53,308 bases of DNA from positions 1 through 53,308 of the forward strand of contig RPFO01000124.1 of the NCBI GenBank assembly GCA_009746045.1. The letters are read 5' to 3'. This DNA is from Mesostigma viride. Lineage: Eukaryota; Streptophyta; Mesostigmatophyceae; Mesostigmatales; Mesostigmataceae. A model generated the notes under the pieces. That model was not told the origin of the DNA. It did not search any database and saw nothing but the letters and a program-made list of their open reading frames with translations. The translations under genes and the position numbers were made by a program. Positions 8,732 through 17,092 of the stretch are shown here, piece after piece (within the stretch, counting starts at the first letter, position 1; the number at the start of each line of letters is the position of its first letter).

Positions 8732-8858
8732 CAATGCATCATTAGATAGGAACCCGCGGCCCGCGAATAGGACTTGAACGGATATCCCATGATACTAGAG
8801 GCTCCCATGATACTGGCGCCCGTCACGGTACGGCCAGGTGGACGGTCGGGTGGACGGT

Positions 8859-8955
8859 GGGGTCGCCCTAGGGTTTAGTAGTATGGGGTCGCGCATGGGT
8901 TGTGTCGTGGGAGGGGGGTGGGTGACCCCATACTACAAAACCCTAAGGTGACCCC
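8859..8955. repeat. Inverted repeat with telobox-like AAACCCTA/CCCTAGGGTTTAG
   Basis: Arms of about 32 bases (8859-8890 and 8924-8955), bounded by GGGGTC and GACCCC, can pair around a 33-base G-rich loop. The 8593-9429 spacer otherwise holds no gene; 9000-9200 is AT-rich with repeated GTACT words. Confidence 0.7.
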
Positions 8956-9429
8956 ATTTTCCATACGGACCTACTTGCCATGCCATGCCGGGCTGCCACG
9001 TGGCATCATTGTTGCTACACGATACTTGCATGAGATACAATGATACCATATATTGGCGTGGTACTATGATTGAACTAAATTCATATAGTCTGTACTAGAA
9101 CGAACTACGTGAAAGTACGCCCAGTATATCCTCGTCACATCTGTACTATCAGCTACTAAAATATGCTAACCAATCTTGCGTTGTATTATATTATAGCAAC
9201 TTTCTAGTACTTTGGACTAAGTCTGCGTGCCGTGTACTACGTGGAATTAGATGGGAGTGACGTGGCACGCTCCCAGCCACGTGGCAGTCTATACACCTTC
9301 GTGGGAGACTACCGCGTGGCGCTTGTGGCGCGGCCCACCCTACAGACAGTCGACACGTGGCATGGCGTCGCGCCAGTCCCGTGGGAGCGTCGCGCCGCAC
9401 GGAATATTCCCCGGAATATGCCGTCGGAT

Positions 9430-9508
9430 GGAATATTCCACGGAGATGCCGTCGGGTGGGGTACTAAGGTCCGGCCCCTCGCCAAGGTGGGCACTTCTCG
9501 CCTGCTCC
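9430..9508 (+). promoter_or_regulatory. Promoter module shared with the 5706 gene
   Basis: The order is GGAATATTCC, GATGCCGTCGGG, GGGTACTAAGGTCCG and GGGCACTTCTCGCCTGCTCC, as at 5586-5666. GTACTAAGG (9461-9469) is the TATA-like core about 79 bases before the ATG. Confidence 0.6.
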
Positions 9509-9539
9509 CACACAACCCCTAGCACCAAAGCAAGAATCC

Positions 9540-10148
9540 ATGGCCGCTGCATCTTTCAACAGCCTGCCAGCAGAAATTGCGCACAATATCGTGCGCTTGG
9601 CATGGCCCTATGGGTGTGGTGTCGACAAGGCCATGCAGCAGGTGTGGGATGGTGTCAAAGGGGAAAAGGAGAACCTTGTGAATGATCTGAGGCAGATGCT
9701 GATGAATGAGTGCGTCGCACGCCTCGATCACGGGGTTAGGCAGAACCCCATCCTCGAGAACCACCACGGCCCTGAGTTGCACGATATCATCAAGTCGCTC
9801 TCCGTGGCCACGCTGCCACTAAACGAGTCGCTCATCTTTGAGCGCGAGTGCACCAGGAAGCACGAGATGGAGTGGGTCTACACACATTTCGTTGAGGAAC
9901 TCCTGCGGTCCATGGACTTGCAGCCCTGTGAGGGAGCAAGGGCCGCCAAGGACGACTTCATTGCCTCCCTGCCCTCCCCCGACAACCAGTTCACGCCGGA
10001 AGCGCGCGCCTTGCAGCTTCTCCACTGCATCCGCGATGCCTACGTGGCCGCCGGCCTCCTGGAGTTTGGCGGGCTCAGCTTCCATCTGGCCAATCTGTGC
10101 GTGGGGAGCTGCCTGAAGCAGTTTGTCGTGTATGTCATGTGGGCATGA
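9540..10148 (+). CDS. F-box-like protein
   Basis: This 202-residue protein opens with FNSLPAEIAHNIVRLAWP then GCGV, almost the same as the 5706 product. Identity falls off after about residue 45, as expected for adaptors that keep the ligase-binding box and vary the substrate part. Conservation of the promoter as well shows that the whole gene unit was duplicated. A 6-bp hairpin (GAATAG to CTATTC) follows the stop near 10174-10192. The ubiquitin-ligase adaptor role is inferred. Confidence 0.75.
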   Translation: MAAASFNSLPAEIAHNIVRLAWPYGCGVDKAMQQVWDGVKGEKENLVNDLRQMLMNECVARLDHGVRQNPILENHHGPELHDIIKSLSVATLPLNESLIFERECTRKHEMEWVYTHFVEELLRSMDLQPCEGARAAKDDFIASLPSPDNQFTPEARALQLLHCIRDAYVAAGLLEFGGLSFHLANLCVGSCLKQFVVYVMWA

Positions 10149-10341
10149 TCCTCCTGGGAAAAGAGGACTTGGTGAATAGAAAGTGACTATTCATGAATAA
10201 CCAAAGCCCATTTCCTACCAACCTTGTTCCATCATCCAATGCACTAGGAAATAGACCGGCGGCGCGGACTCGCGGAATATATAGTACAGTATGCTGGCGT
10301 CTGTCACCATGAGACAGGCAGACGACCGCATACAGTGCCGT

Positions 10342-10446
10342 GGGTGACGGGTGGCAGCAGGCAGTGGCGTGAGTGACAGGCGGCAGCAGGCAGTGGCGGG
10401 GGTGACGGGTGGCAGTAGGCAGTGGCGTGGGTGACAGGCGGCAGTG
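10342..10446. repeat. 29-bp tandem repeat, about 3.6 copies
   Basis: Units start at 10342, 10371, 10400 and 10429 and read GGGTGACRGGYGGCAGYAGG followed by CAGTGGCGT. GGTGACAGGCGGCAG also occurs in the longer repeat field at 12640-13330, so the two share ancestry. No gene lies between 10149 and 10588. Confidence 0.8.
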
Positions 10447-10588
10447 TTATTCTATGGGCCTAGTTGCTATATGACTCATTGGAATAGTTCAAGTCCCATG
10501 CACATAAGGAAATGTCATTTCATTACAATAAGAATCATAAGGATTAGGCCATTGCTAGACCCCTTTGCAGGCACGCAGGCCTGGCTGT

Positions 10589-11383
10589 TTAGCGGTTGTA
10601 CATGCGCAGGCAGGGCGTCTGGCGGCCCTCAAACCCAGTGCAATCGTCTTTCACACGCAGAGTGTCCCCGCGCAGGGGGAACTTCACACCAGAGGTGCAA
10701 GTCCACACGTGGGTGAGCAGAGTGCAGTCCGCCTTGTGGATCTTCCAGTGCGCAACCTGGCACTCGCGGGAGCAGTACCGCGCATCCTGGCAGCTGGCGC
10801 ACCTGCGCTTCACCTCGCTCTTGCCCTTCTTCTCACACCCCGGCGCAGCACAGAAACCGCGAACCGACTCGGGGAAAGGACCAATGGGGCTGTCCAAAAT
10901 GGGCGTGCGCACTGCGATCACCACCTTCTCGCAGGGGCGGGTATAGGGAAACGCCGTCCTCGCAACGATCTTGTCCGCGTCCTTGGGCACGCGGAAGGAC
11001 AGGCCAATCCTGGTAACCAGGTCGATGAACCCGTCGTCCTCCTTCTTCTCGCGAAGGAGGACGCACAGAAGCATGAACTCGCTCTCAGGGCGAATGTGGG
11101 ACAGGATCTGACTGCGAACGCAGTACTTCCTGCTGATCGCAGTGCGTACGTCAATGAATTCAAACTCCAACTGGCGATCCAGAGCCGTAAAGGAGTCGAA
11201 ACGAACCAGCACGCAAAAGGGGGTTTTCAACTTCTTTTCCCACTCATTCACGCAGCTGTACAAATTGCTGGAGTTTTCCATGGCCTTGCGCACCACCAAG
11301 CGGTACCAGCCCCCGCACAACTCCGCGAACAGGTCGGAGTGATCCTGAGGGAGCTCATTGGCAATCAGAGGGGTGGAATCCAT
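10589..11383 (-). CDS. MYND-type zinc-finger protein
   Basis: This is a 264-residue protein. Roughly residues 185-230 hold a complete MYND pattern: CAAPGC, then CASCQDARYCSRECQ, then HWKIHKADC, giving the usual seven Cys and one His. MYND fingers bind proline-rich peptides and occur in transcriptional regulators and many giant-virus proteins. The N-terminal 180 residues match nothing I recognise, though their overall plan (variable N-terminal half, MYND near the C-terminus) resembles the gene at 15971. It has a promoter of the ATAAGCGGAGG plus GGGCG type at 11433-11458. Confidence 0.8.
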   Translation of the reverse strand: MDSTPLIANELPQDHSDLFAELCGGWYRLVVRKAMENSSNLYSCVNEWEKKLKTPFCVLVRFDSFTALDRQLEFEFIDVRTAISRKYCVRSQILSHIRPESEFMLLCVLLREKKEDDGFIDLVTRIGLSFRVPKDADKIVARTAFPYTRPCEKVVIAVRTPILDSPIGPFPESVRGFCAAPGCEKKGKSEVKRRCASCQDARYCSRECQVAHWKIHKADCTLLTHVWTCTSGVKFPLRGDTLRVKDDCTGFEGRQTPCLRMYNR

Positions 11384-11432
11384 AGCGGCTGACAGTCTGT
11401 GCGTGCTCGTGCGGATTGGCGTGGTTTGGCTG

Positions 11433-11458
11433 CCAAACTCGCCCTCCTCCGCTTATGT
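11433..11458 (-). promoter_or_regulatory. Core promoter of the MYND gene
   Basis: On the minus strand, CATAAGCGGAGGAGGGCGAG then TTTGGCAG follows the same plan as the promoters at 101-131 and 11813-11842, with a weak TATA box. It lies 50-75 bases before the ATG at 11383. Confidence 0.5.
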
Positions 11459-11520
11459 GCCCGCACCCCCCCGCCCCGCCCAATAGTCCCGTGCCACGCG
11501 GCAGGTCCGGATTGGTGGGA

Positions 11521-11676
11521 CGGAATATTCCCACGGAATATCCGCGGAGCGCCGCGCCTTCCAGAAGGGCGCCGCGCCGGGAATATTCCCATGAATATCC
11601 CGTGGAAGCGCCGCGCCTTCTAGAAGGGCGCCGCGCCGGGAATATTCCCACGGATATTCCGTGGAGCGCCGCGCCA
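11521..11676. repeat. 58-60-bp tandem repeat of GGAATATTCC palindromes, about 2.6 copies
   Basis: Each unit contains GGAATATTCCCACGGAATAT, then a GCGCCGCGCC run split by TTCCAGAAGG or TTCTAGAAGG. The start of the window (30-55) carries the same box. It lies between the divergent genes starting at 11383 and 11887 and is probably regulatory for both. Confidence 0.75.
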
Positions 11677-11685
11677 CTGCCACGT

Positions 11686-11842
11686 GGCAGCGTCCCATTG
11701 GTCCGCTCGGAATATTCGTGGGAATATGCCGCCGTGTCGTGCCCGCGTGACACGCGGCGGACTCCCATTGGACTGTCGTGGGTGTCGCGCGCTTCGCGCG
11801 GGGTTGGGAAGGGATAAAAGGCGGAGGCGGGCGTTTGGGGGT
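11686..11842 (+). promoter_or_regulatory. Promoter: G-box, CCAAT, TATA and GGGCGTTTGGGGGT
   Basis: TGCCACGTGGCA (near 11689) is followed by CCATTGG, then a GGAATATTCG box, then ATAAAAGGCGG (11814-11824) and GGGCGTTTGGGGGT (11829-11842). This one promoter joins the G-box/CCAAT pair of the terminal array with the core elements of the 208 gene, which links the array to gene control. Confidence 0.65.
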
Positions 11843-11886
11843 CCCAATCCGCCCAGCACCACTCAAAACCAACTCCTCTCACTGCA

Positions 11887-12555
11887 ATGGAGCCCTCCCG
11901 CGATAAGCCGGCTATGGCGGCAACGGATGTCCCTCCTGCCAAGCGCCACCCGCCTGCAAACGGCAATGGCGAGCAGTCCCCCGCCATGAAGGTGTACCTG
12001 AAACAGCGGGACACCGAGGACAAGGTGGCAAAGTTCCTGGGGGCTGTGAAAACCAAGCAGGGGCACGCAAACACGCACGAATTCGATGAGAAGTACAAGC
12101 GGGACGCGCACATGCACGATATCCAAGTGCTGCCGGGCGGCGAGATTTTCTGCGAGAATGCCGCATCGGTGGGCGCCTTCCTCTGCGATTCGGGCGTTTT
12201 TGGGAAGAGCGCGCGCGCAGAACCGCCTGCACAGAACAGGGCTGGCAGTGTGCGGGGGCCTGTTACTTGCGGCGTGTGCAAGAAGCACACCGATTTCCTG
12301 CTGGATCCGCAGCAGGATGCCAGCGGAGGGGAGGACCCTCAGGAGCATATCCATATCCACGGTGTGTGTGTGGATTGCGCTGTGCAGACCATAGAAAAGA
12401 GCGGCAAGCGCGGCATGTGGTGCCCCTTGTGCGCTGCGGACCCTTTGATCGAAGTGCTGATCGATTTGGGCCGCGCAAAACACCTTTCGGAGGCCCCGTA
12501 CTTTGTGTACAGCCCCGAGAAGAGCCTGCTGGCTGCTGCTTATGAGGATATGTGA
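11887..12555 (+). CDS. RING-like zinc-finger protein
   Basis: This 222-residue protein has a C-terminal RING-like cluster at about residues 128-195: CGVCKKH, then HIHIHGVCVDC, then CPLCAADP. The spacing fits a C3HC4-like finger with an extended first loop. The N-terminal 125 residues are charged and match nothing I recognise. A ubiquitin-ligase role is possible given its neighbours. AATAAA follows 14 bases after the stop. Confidence 0.7.
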   Translation: MEPSRDKPAMAATDVPPAKRHPPANGNGEQSPAMKVYLKQRDTEDKVAKFLGAVKTKQGHANTHEFDEKYKRDAHMHDIQVLPGGEIFCENAASVGAFLCDSGVFGKSARAEPPAQNRAGSVRGPVTCGVCKKHTDFLLDPQQDASGGEDPQEHIHIHGVCVDCAVQTIEKSGKRGMWCPLCAADPLIEVLIDLGRAKHLSEAPYFVYSPEKSLLAAAYEDM

Positions 12556-12568
12556 ATGGTGCAGTACT

Positions 12569-12574
12569 AATAAA
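12569..12574 (+). terminator. AATAAA polyadenylation signal
   Basis: AATAAA stands 14 bases after the stop of the 11887 gene. Confidence 0.5.
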
Positions 12575-12639
12575 GCTTGGATTGTTTTCCTTATAAAGTC
12601 CCCACAATGAGCCCCACATAGATAGCCCGGCGGCGCGGA

Positions 12640-13330
12640 CTCGCGGACTTAGACAGACCCGGCGGGATGCGCGAGCCGACAGGCGCCGGATCGGACAGGC
12701 GGCGGGCTGACAGGCGCTGGTTCCGGCAGGTGTCAGACGCCAGCCACCACTTTCGTGGGTGACGGGCGCCAGCAGCAACTCGCATGGGTGACAGGCGGCA
12801 GTAGTCAATCCTGCATGGGACTGCGCGGGCCGACAGGCGCCGGTTCTGACAGGGTACAGGCGCCAGTGGCAATTCCCGTGGGTGACCGCCGCCAGCTGCC
12901 AGTGCCACGTGTGTCAGGGGACAGTAGTCAACCTTGCATGGGACGGCGCGGGCCGACAGGCGCCGGTTCTGGCAGGTGGCAGGCGCCAGTTGCAAGCCCC
13001 ATGGGTGACAGGTGCCAGTAACAAGCACTGCACGGGACTGCGTGGGCCGACAGGCGCCGGATCCGGCACGTGACAGCCGCCAGCTGCAAGTCTCGTGAGT
13101 GACCGCCGCCAGCTGCAAGTCCCGTGAGTGACCGCCGCCAGCTGCCGCTGCCACGCGTGACAGGTGCTAGTAGTCAGCCCTGCACGGGACTGCGCGGGCC
13201 GACAGGCGCCGGTTCTGGCACGCGACAGACGCTCGAAGTAAGTGCCATCGGTGACAGGCGGCAGTAGTCACCGGGCACGGGACTGCGCGGGCCGGCAGGC
13301 GCCGGATCTGACACGTGACAGACGCCCGTG
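12640..13330. repeat. Degenerate tandem repeat field (GGCGCCGGTTCTG / GTGACAGGCG units)
   Basis: Blocks containing GCATGGGACTGCGCGGGCCG then ACAGGCGCCGG recur near 12800, 12927, 13020, 13172 and 13267, at spacings of about 92-152 bases. Shorter CAGGCGGCAGTAGTCA and CCGCCGCCAGCTGC words lie between them. No gene is seen between 12556 and 13502. The repeats are diverged, so the field is not recent. Function unknown. Confidence 0.75.
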
Positions 13331-13502
13331 GACCCTCCACGCCCCGCGGGCCGAATCCGGGTCGAGTAAGTGCCGAGTCGGCGCGCGGACGCCGGAAAGC
13401 GGACGCACACCGCCGGGCGGGGCGGGCGAACGGTTCGGGCGAACGGTTCGGGCGAACGGTTCGGGCGAACGGTTCGGGCTATCCCCCACGACACTCGACG
13501 AA

Positions 13503-14223
13503 TCCCACGGAAAATGAAAAGTTTGAAAAGTTCGGGCTATCCTGTTCGCCCGAACTTTTCGCGATAGCCCGAACTTTTCAAAACCTCCCACGGGAAAACC
13601 AAAAGTTTTGAAAAGTTTTGGCCCTGAGTCCCACGGCAAATGAAAAGTTTGAAAAGTTCGGGCGAAGGTTCGGGCGAACGAAAAATAGCACGAACCGCCA
13701 ACTTAGTCCCCACCGGACGGGGTGCACTGCACTTTCGTATATACTCTACCTTCCTTTCCTAACACATAAAATATTGCACATGCTTCCTAACACATATTAT
13801 TTGAACACACTTCCTAACACATATTATTTACCACTACACACTACCCTGTATACAGCCATACCCATAATAATATGTGTTAGCAACCCTACCTATATTTTAT
13901 GTGTTAGCAACCATACCCATAATAATATGTGTTAGCAACCCTACCTATATTTTATGTGTTAGCAAACCAACACAAAGGATATACACACCCCTACCCGTGC
14001 ACACCCCCGCCAGTGGGAACTAAGTTGGCGGTTCGGGCGATTCTGCGTTCGCCCGAACCATAGCCCGAACTTTTCAAACTTTTCATTTGCCGTGGGAATC
14101 AGAGCCAAAACTTTTCAAAACTTTTCGTTTTCGCGTGGGAGGCTCTGAAAAGTTCGGGCTATCCTGAAAAGTTCGGGCTATCCTGTTCGCCCGAACTTTT
14201 CAAACTTTTCGTTTGCCGTGGGA
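13503..14223. mobile_element. MITE-like inverted-repeat element, copy 2
   Basis: Arms of about 200 bp (13503-13719 and 14010-14223) are near-complementary. They are built from GAAAAGTTCGGGCTATC and CCCACGGCAAATGAAAAG blocks. The core has alternating TAACACATAAAAT/TAACACATATTAT words and their complements TATTTTATGTGTTAGC. Copy 1 (3306-3908) has the same arm motif and the same core word, although the arm sequences differ otherwise. There is no coding capacity. A GAACGGTTCGGGC tandem run just before it (13430-13480) may be part of the unit. Confidence 0.6.
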
Positions 14224-14350
14224 GACGGCCAGTGCCGTGGGGGACAGCCCGAACCGCTCCGGCGCGGGGCCGGGGACGGGACGGGGAGGGGGACACAAGC
14301 CGCGGGGCCGCGATCCAACACACAAGCGCGCACGCAGAGACGGACCGACC

Positions 14351-14386
14351 CAAGAAAATTTATTAACAATATACGGATCCGTATAT
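14351..14386 (-). terminator. 18-base palindrome plus AATAAA downstream of the zinc-finger gene
   Basis: Just past the minus-strand stop at 14392 lies the perfect palindrome ATATACGGATCCGTATAT (14369-14386), then TTAATAAATTTTC. A hairpin followed by AATAAA matches the 3'-end style seen in giant viruses. Confidence 0.6.
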
Positions 14387-14391
14387 ACGAG

Positions 14392-15291
14392 TCAACACAC
14401 AACACCACCACCCGCGGGCGGAGGGGGGCCTGTCAAGAACGGGTCTGAGTACTGCGCCAACTCGCGGTTCAACTCGGCCATCAGGCCAGGCGTCTCCGCC
14501 TCAATCCTGTCCAACTCACCGGGAGCGAAACAGCTCCCATACTTTTCCCAGTTCTCCTCACACTCGGCCCAAAACGCGCCCACGTCAATAGAACACGAGA
14601 GGGTCTCATCCACCGCACCGGTGGTCGACGCGACGGGCGTCTCGGCGGGGTCGGGCGACCGCATGATACGCGAGATCTCCTCGTCGGTAAAGTCGAAATC
14701 CACGATCGCGTCTTCGTCCACGAACGTGAACAGGGGCGACGACGACAACGAGCCGTCCGCCACCGGCGAGCAACGCGACAAAGGGGCGGGGTATCCGGTA
14801 CCGGCGCACGAAGCACCACCGTCGTCGCGATCGCACCGCCGATCCACAACGCACTGGATCTCGCTCGCGCCCCCCGGCGAATTTGCAAACGACGAAAACG
14901 ACACCCATTTCGGGCTGTCCACCGAGGGCGGCGGGGAAGACGGGCAGGCCAAGCGGTCGTACGGGCCCACGGCGACAGCCTCGCGAGTGTGGCACGGTGC
15001 GCGGCGGAACACATTAACCGGCGTAGAGTCCAGCAACGGCGGGCACGACACGCACGAGTTGGGAAGCCGCCATGTGTTGGCACCCACGCGAGAAGACGTC
15101 GTCAGCTGACGGAGACGTTCCGCCTGTTCGCGGCGGTGTTTCTGCGCCCACACGCGTTCGCGGGCGCGGCACGGGTCGCACCGTTTCGTGTGCGTGTTGC
15201 CGTCTTTCACGGAGGTGAACAGGGCGACGGGCTTGTGCGACTTGCACTTGTTGCACCAGCACAGCTGCGGGGGATTGTCGGAGGCGTCCAT
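14392..15291 (-). CDS. N-terminal zinc-finger protein with acidic C-terminal half
   Basis: This is a 299-residue protein. The start at 15291 (MDASDN) is chosen because a TTAAAAGGCGG promoter lies 78-93 bases upstream. Residues 10-50 contain CWCNKCKSHK then CDPCRARER, a CxxC-x(n)-CxxC finger with a basic tail. This resembles short zinc-binding modules in fungal and giant-virus proteins. The C-terminal half is acidic and Ser/Pro-rich (VDEDAIVDFDFTDEEI), like an activation domain. A DNA-binding regulator is possible. Conserved catalytic residues are not seen. Confidence 0.65.
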   Translation of the reverse strand: MDASDNPPQLCWCNKCKSHKPVALFTSVKDGNTHTKRCDPCRARERVWAQKHRREQAERLRQLTTSSRVGANTWRLPNSCVSCPPLLDSTPVNVFRRAPCHTREAVAVGPYDRLACPSSPPPSVDSPKWVSFSSFANSPGGASEIQCVVDRRCDRDDGGASCAGTGYPAPLSRCSPVADGSLSSSPLFTFVDEDAIVDFDFTDEEISRIMRSPDPAETPVASTTGAVDETLSCSIDVGAFWAECEENWEKYGSCFAPGELDRIEAETPGLMAELNRELAQYSDPFLTGPPPPAGGGVVC

Positions 15292-15368
15292 GGCGGGGCG
15301 ACGAGAGACGCGGGCAGAGTCTCGCTCACTTGAGTGGTTCTGAGGCGAGAAGACCCCTTTGGACAGAG

Positions 15369-15384
15369 GGCACCGCCTTTTAAG
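15369..15384 (-). promoter_or_regulatory. TATA-type promoter (TTAAAAGGCGG)
   Basis: On the minus strand CGGACTTAAAAGGCGG lies 78-93 bases upstream of the ATG at 15291, similar to ATAAAAGGCGG at 11814. Confidence 0.5.
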
Positions 15385-15513
15385 TCCGCGACCATCCGCA
15401 CGGACCAATCGCGTGCGAGGGAGGAGGGCCGCCCCGACCCACCAATCACGCGCAGATGTAACCGCGAGCTTATCCGTAACCGAATATCGGATAGGATCCG
15501 ACGGTGGCTGGGC

Positions 15514-15780
15514 GTAACCGATGGTCAGGGATTGTGATCGGACGACGGGCGCGCGAAACGTTATCCGTCTTCCAGAAGGGTGTACAGATAAGGTAACCGA
15601 TGCCCGGCGGGGCGCGATCCGGCGGTCACAGTGTCGTAACCGACGACCGGTGATTGCGATCGGACGGCGGTCGCGCGAAACGTTATCCGTCTTCCGGAAG
15701 AGTGTACAGAGAAGGTAACGGACGCCCGGCGCGCGCGATCCGACGGCCGTGGGGTCGTAACCGACGGTCGGGATAAGGAT
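15514..15780. repeat. 121-122-bp tandem repeat, about 2.2 copies
   Basis: Units begin GTAACCGAYG at 15514, 15636 and 15757. Each contains CGAAACGTTATCCGTCTTCC and GTGTACAGAKAAGGTAAC. A partial unit starts at 15458. They lie between divergent genes (starts 15291 and 15971); no gene is present in 15292-15970. Confidence 0.85.
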
Positions 15781-15882
15781 CCGAGGGACGTCGCGCGGCG
15801 GCGCGGGGCGCGCGGGCCGGTAGCCAATCAGAACGCGAGATGTCGTCCGCCAATCACAGTGCGAGATGTCGGACCGGGCGGG

Positions 15883-15890
15883 TATAAGAA
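15883..15890 (+). promoter_or_regulatory. TATA box (TATAAGAA) with upstream CCAAT boxes
   Basis: TATAAGAA lies 80-88 bases before the ATG at 15971. CCAAT occurs at 15824-15828 and again at about 15850, a typical spacing for a eukaryotic-type promoter. Confidence 0.55.
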
Positions 15891-15970
15891 GAGCGCAGGC
15901 GGCCGCAAGACCGTGGTCTCAGCTCCCTCTCTAGCAATCTAGCTCCTCACCGCTCTCGTTGTCCACCGTC

Positions 15971-16978
15971 ATGGGAAAATACAAGAACCCCGTCTTCGTC
16001 GCGATGTCGCCTATTCAAGCGCTCGCCGGAATGCCGAATACCGACGGCATGCCCAAAGTTCCCATCGTTTCCTGCAAGCGCAAGGAGGAAAGGCCTGGGC
16101 AGCCATATCCCATCAAAAAGGTGCGCACACCGCAGTGCTCCCAACAAGTCGTCGACAAGGCAGCCTCCGTCGCGGACGACATGAAGGTCTCGCGAGGCGA
16201 AGTCCCCGCCACCGCCGACGAGGTGATCGCCGCTCGCAAGCGACTCAACGGCTGGCTCGCGGAGGGCGCCTTGCGCACTGAAGAGGAGAAGATGGCGGAC
16301 CTCAAGAGGGATTCCGCCGTCGGCTTGCAGCAAGTCGCCCTGTCCAGAGTGTTCGAGCACCTGTGCGGTCATTATGACGTCCTGCTTGACAAGTGCAAGG
16401 AGTGGGACGCGCGGTATGGCCGCGGCGCGCTCCTGATCCGTGTCCGCCACATCTCGCAGGCGTCGCGACAAGTCGTGGTTGACTGGGTCACCGCCGAGGA
16501 GTTGAAGGACCGCTGCTTCTTCACCTACTGGCAGGCGATGCAGTACAACAGGGACACCGAAATCATGATCGCCGCCTGTTTCAGCGACATGTCCGGCCGT
16601 GACGGATGCCAGAAGTCATGGTACGGCGGGATTTTCACCAAGGCTCTCGCCAGCGAGTGGAAACAGAAGTTCCGCCTGTCGCCCGCGCTGCGGCCCTGGG
16701 TGCCCGTCAGAAGACTCCCTCTCCCCCTCCAGTGCATGGGAAAGGGGTGCGCCAAGACGGTAGGAGAGGGTAGCGCGCAGTGGCACGCGTGCGGCGAGTG
16801 CCGGGACGCCGTGTTCTGTTCCAAGGCATGCTCGGAGACGGCGCACGAGTGCCAGAAGTTTGCGTTCTTGCGTGGGGGTGTGGACTTGTGCATCAAGCAC
16901 GTAGGCCCGGTCTTCCACAAGGGGAGCCGGGGGGTGACGCCGCGGTGCCCCCACAAGTGGGACGTTTCCTCACAGTAG
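15971..16978 (+). CDS. MYND-type zinc-finger protein
   Basis: This is a 335-residue protein whose first ATG follows the TATA box. Residues about 254-296 hold CMGKGC, then HACGECRDAVFCSKACSE, then HEC, a MYND finger. The preceding 250 residues include WYGGIFTKAL and are helical, with no known domain. MYND fingers bind peptide ligands and occur in protein-modifying and regulatory proteins. This is the second MYND gene of the window and, as at 10589, the finger is C-terminal. Outside the finger the two proteins do not match clearly. Confidence 0.8.
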   Translation: MGKYKNPVFVAMSPIQALAGMPNTDGMPKVPIVSCKRKEERPGQPYPIKKVRTPQCSQQVVDKAASVADDMKVSRGEVPATADEVIAARKRLNGWLAEGALRTEEEKMADLKRDSAVGLQQVALSRVFEHLCGHYDVLLDKCKEWDARYGRGALLIRVRHISQASRQVVVDWVTAEELKDRCFFTYWQAMQYNRDTEIMIAACFSDMSGRDGCQKSWYGGIFTKALASEWKQKFRLSPALRPWVPVRRLPLPLQCMGKGCAKTVGEGSAQWHACGECRDAVFCSKACSETAHECQKFAFLRGGVDLCIKHVGPVFHKGSRGVTPRCPHKWDVSSQ

Positions 16979-17092
16979 AAGAGTTGTGATCATGTACATG
17001 TAAACCTATATTTGGAATGAATCAAGTTTCCTCACATCCTCATGCACGCGAATGTATTGTTGGAAAACCTTTTTCGTAGGGTGTAGTATATC

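Noticed and set aside
11355-12290. 311-codon minus-strand open frame across the 11887 gene and its promoter
   Set aside because: It runs through promoter repeats and is antisense to a gene with clear zinc-binding motifs; no protein-like features.
12640-13330. CRISPR-like array
   Set aside because: Repeat units are diverged and vary from 92 to 152 bases, with no constant repeat and unique spacer pattern.
14213-15109. 298-codon plus-strand frame
   Set aside because: It is antisense to the zinc-finger gene 14392-15291 and begins inside the inverted-repeat element; no motif.
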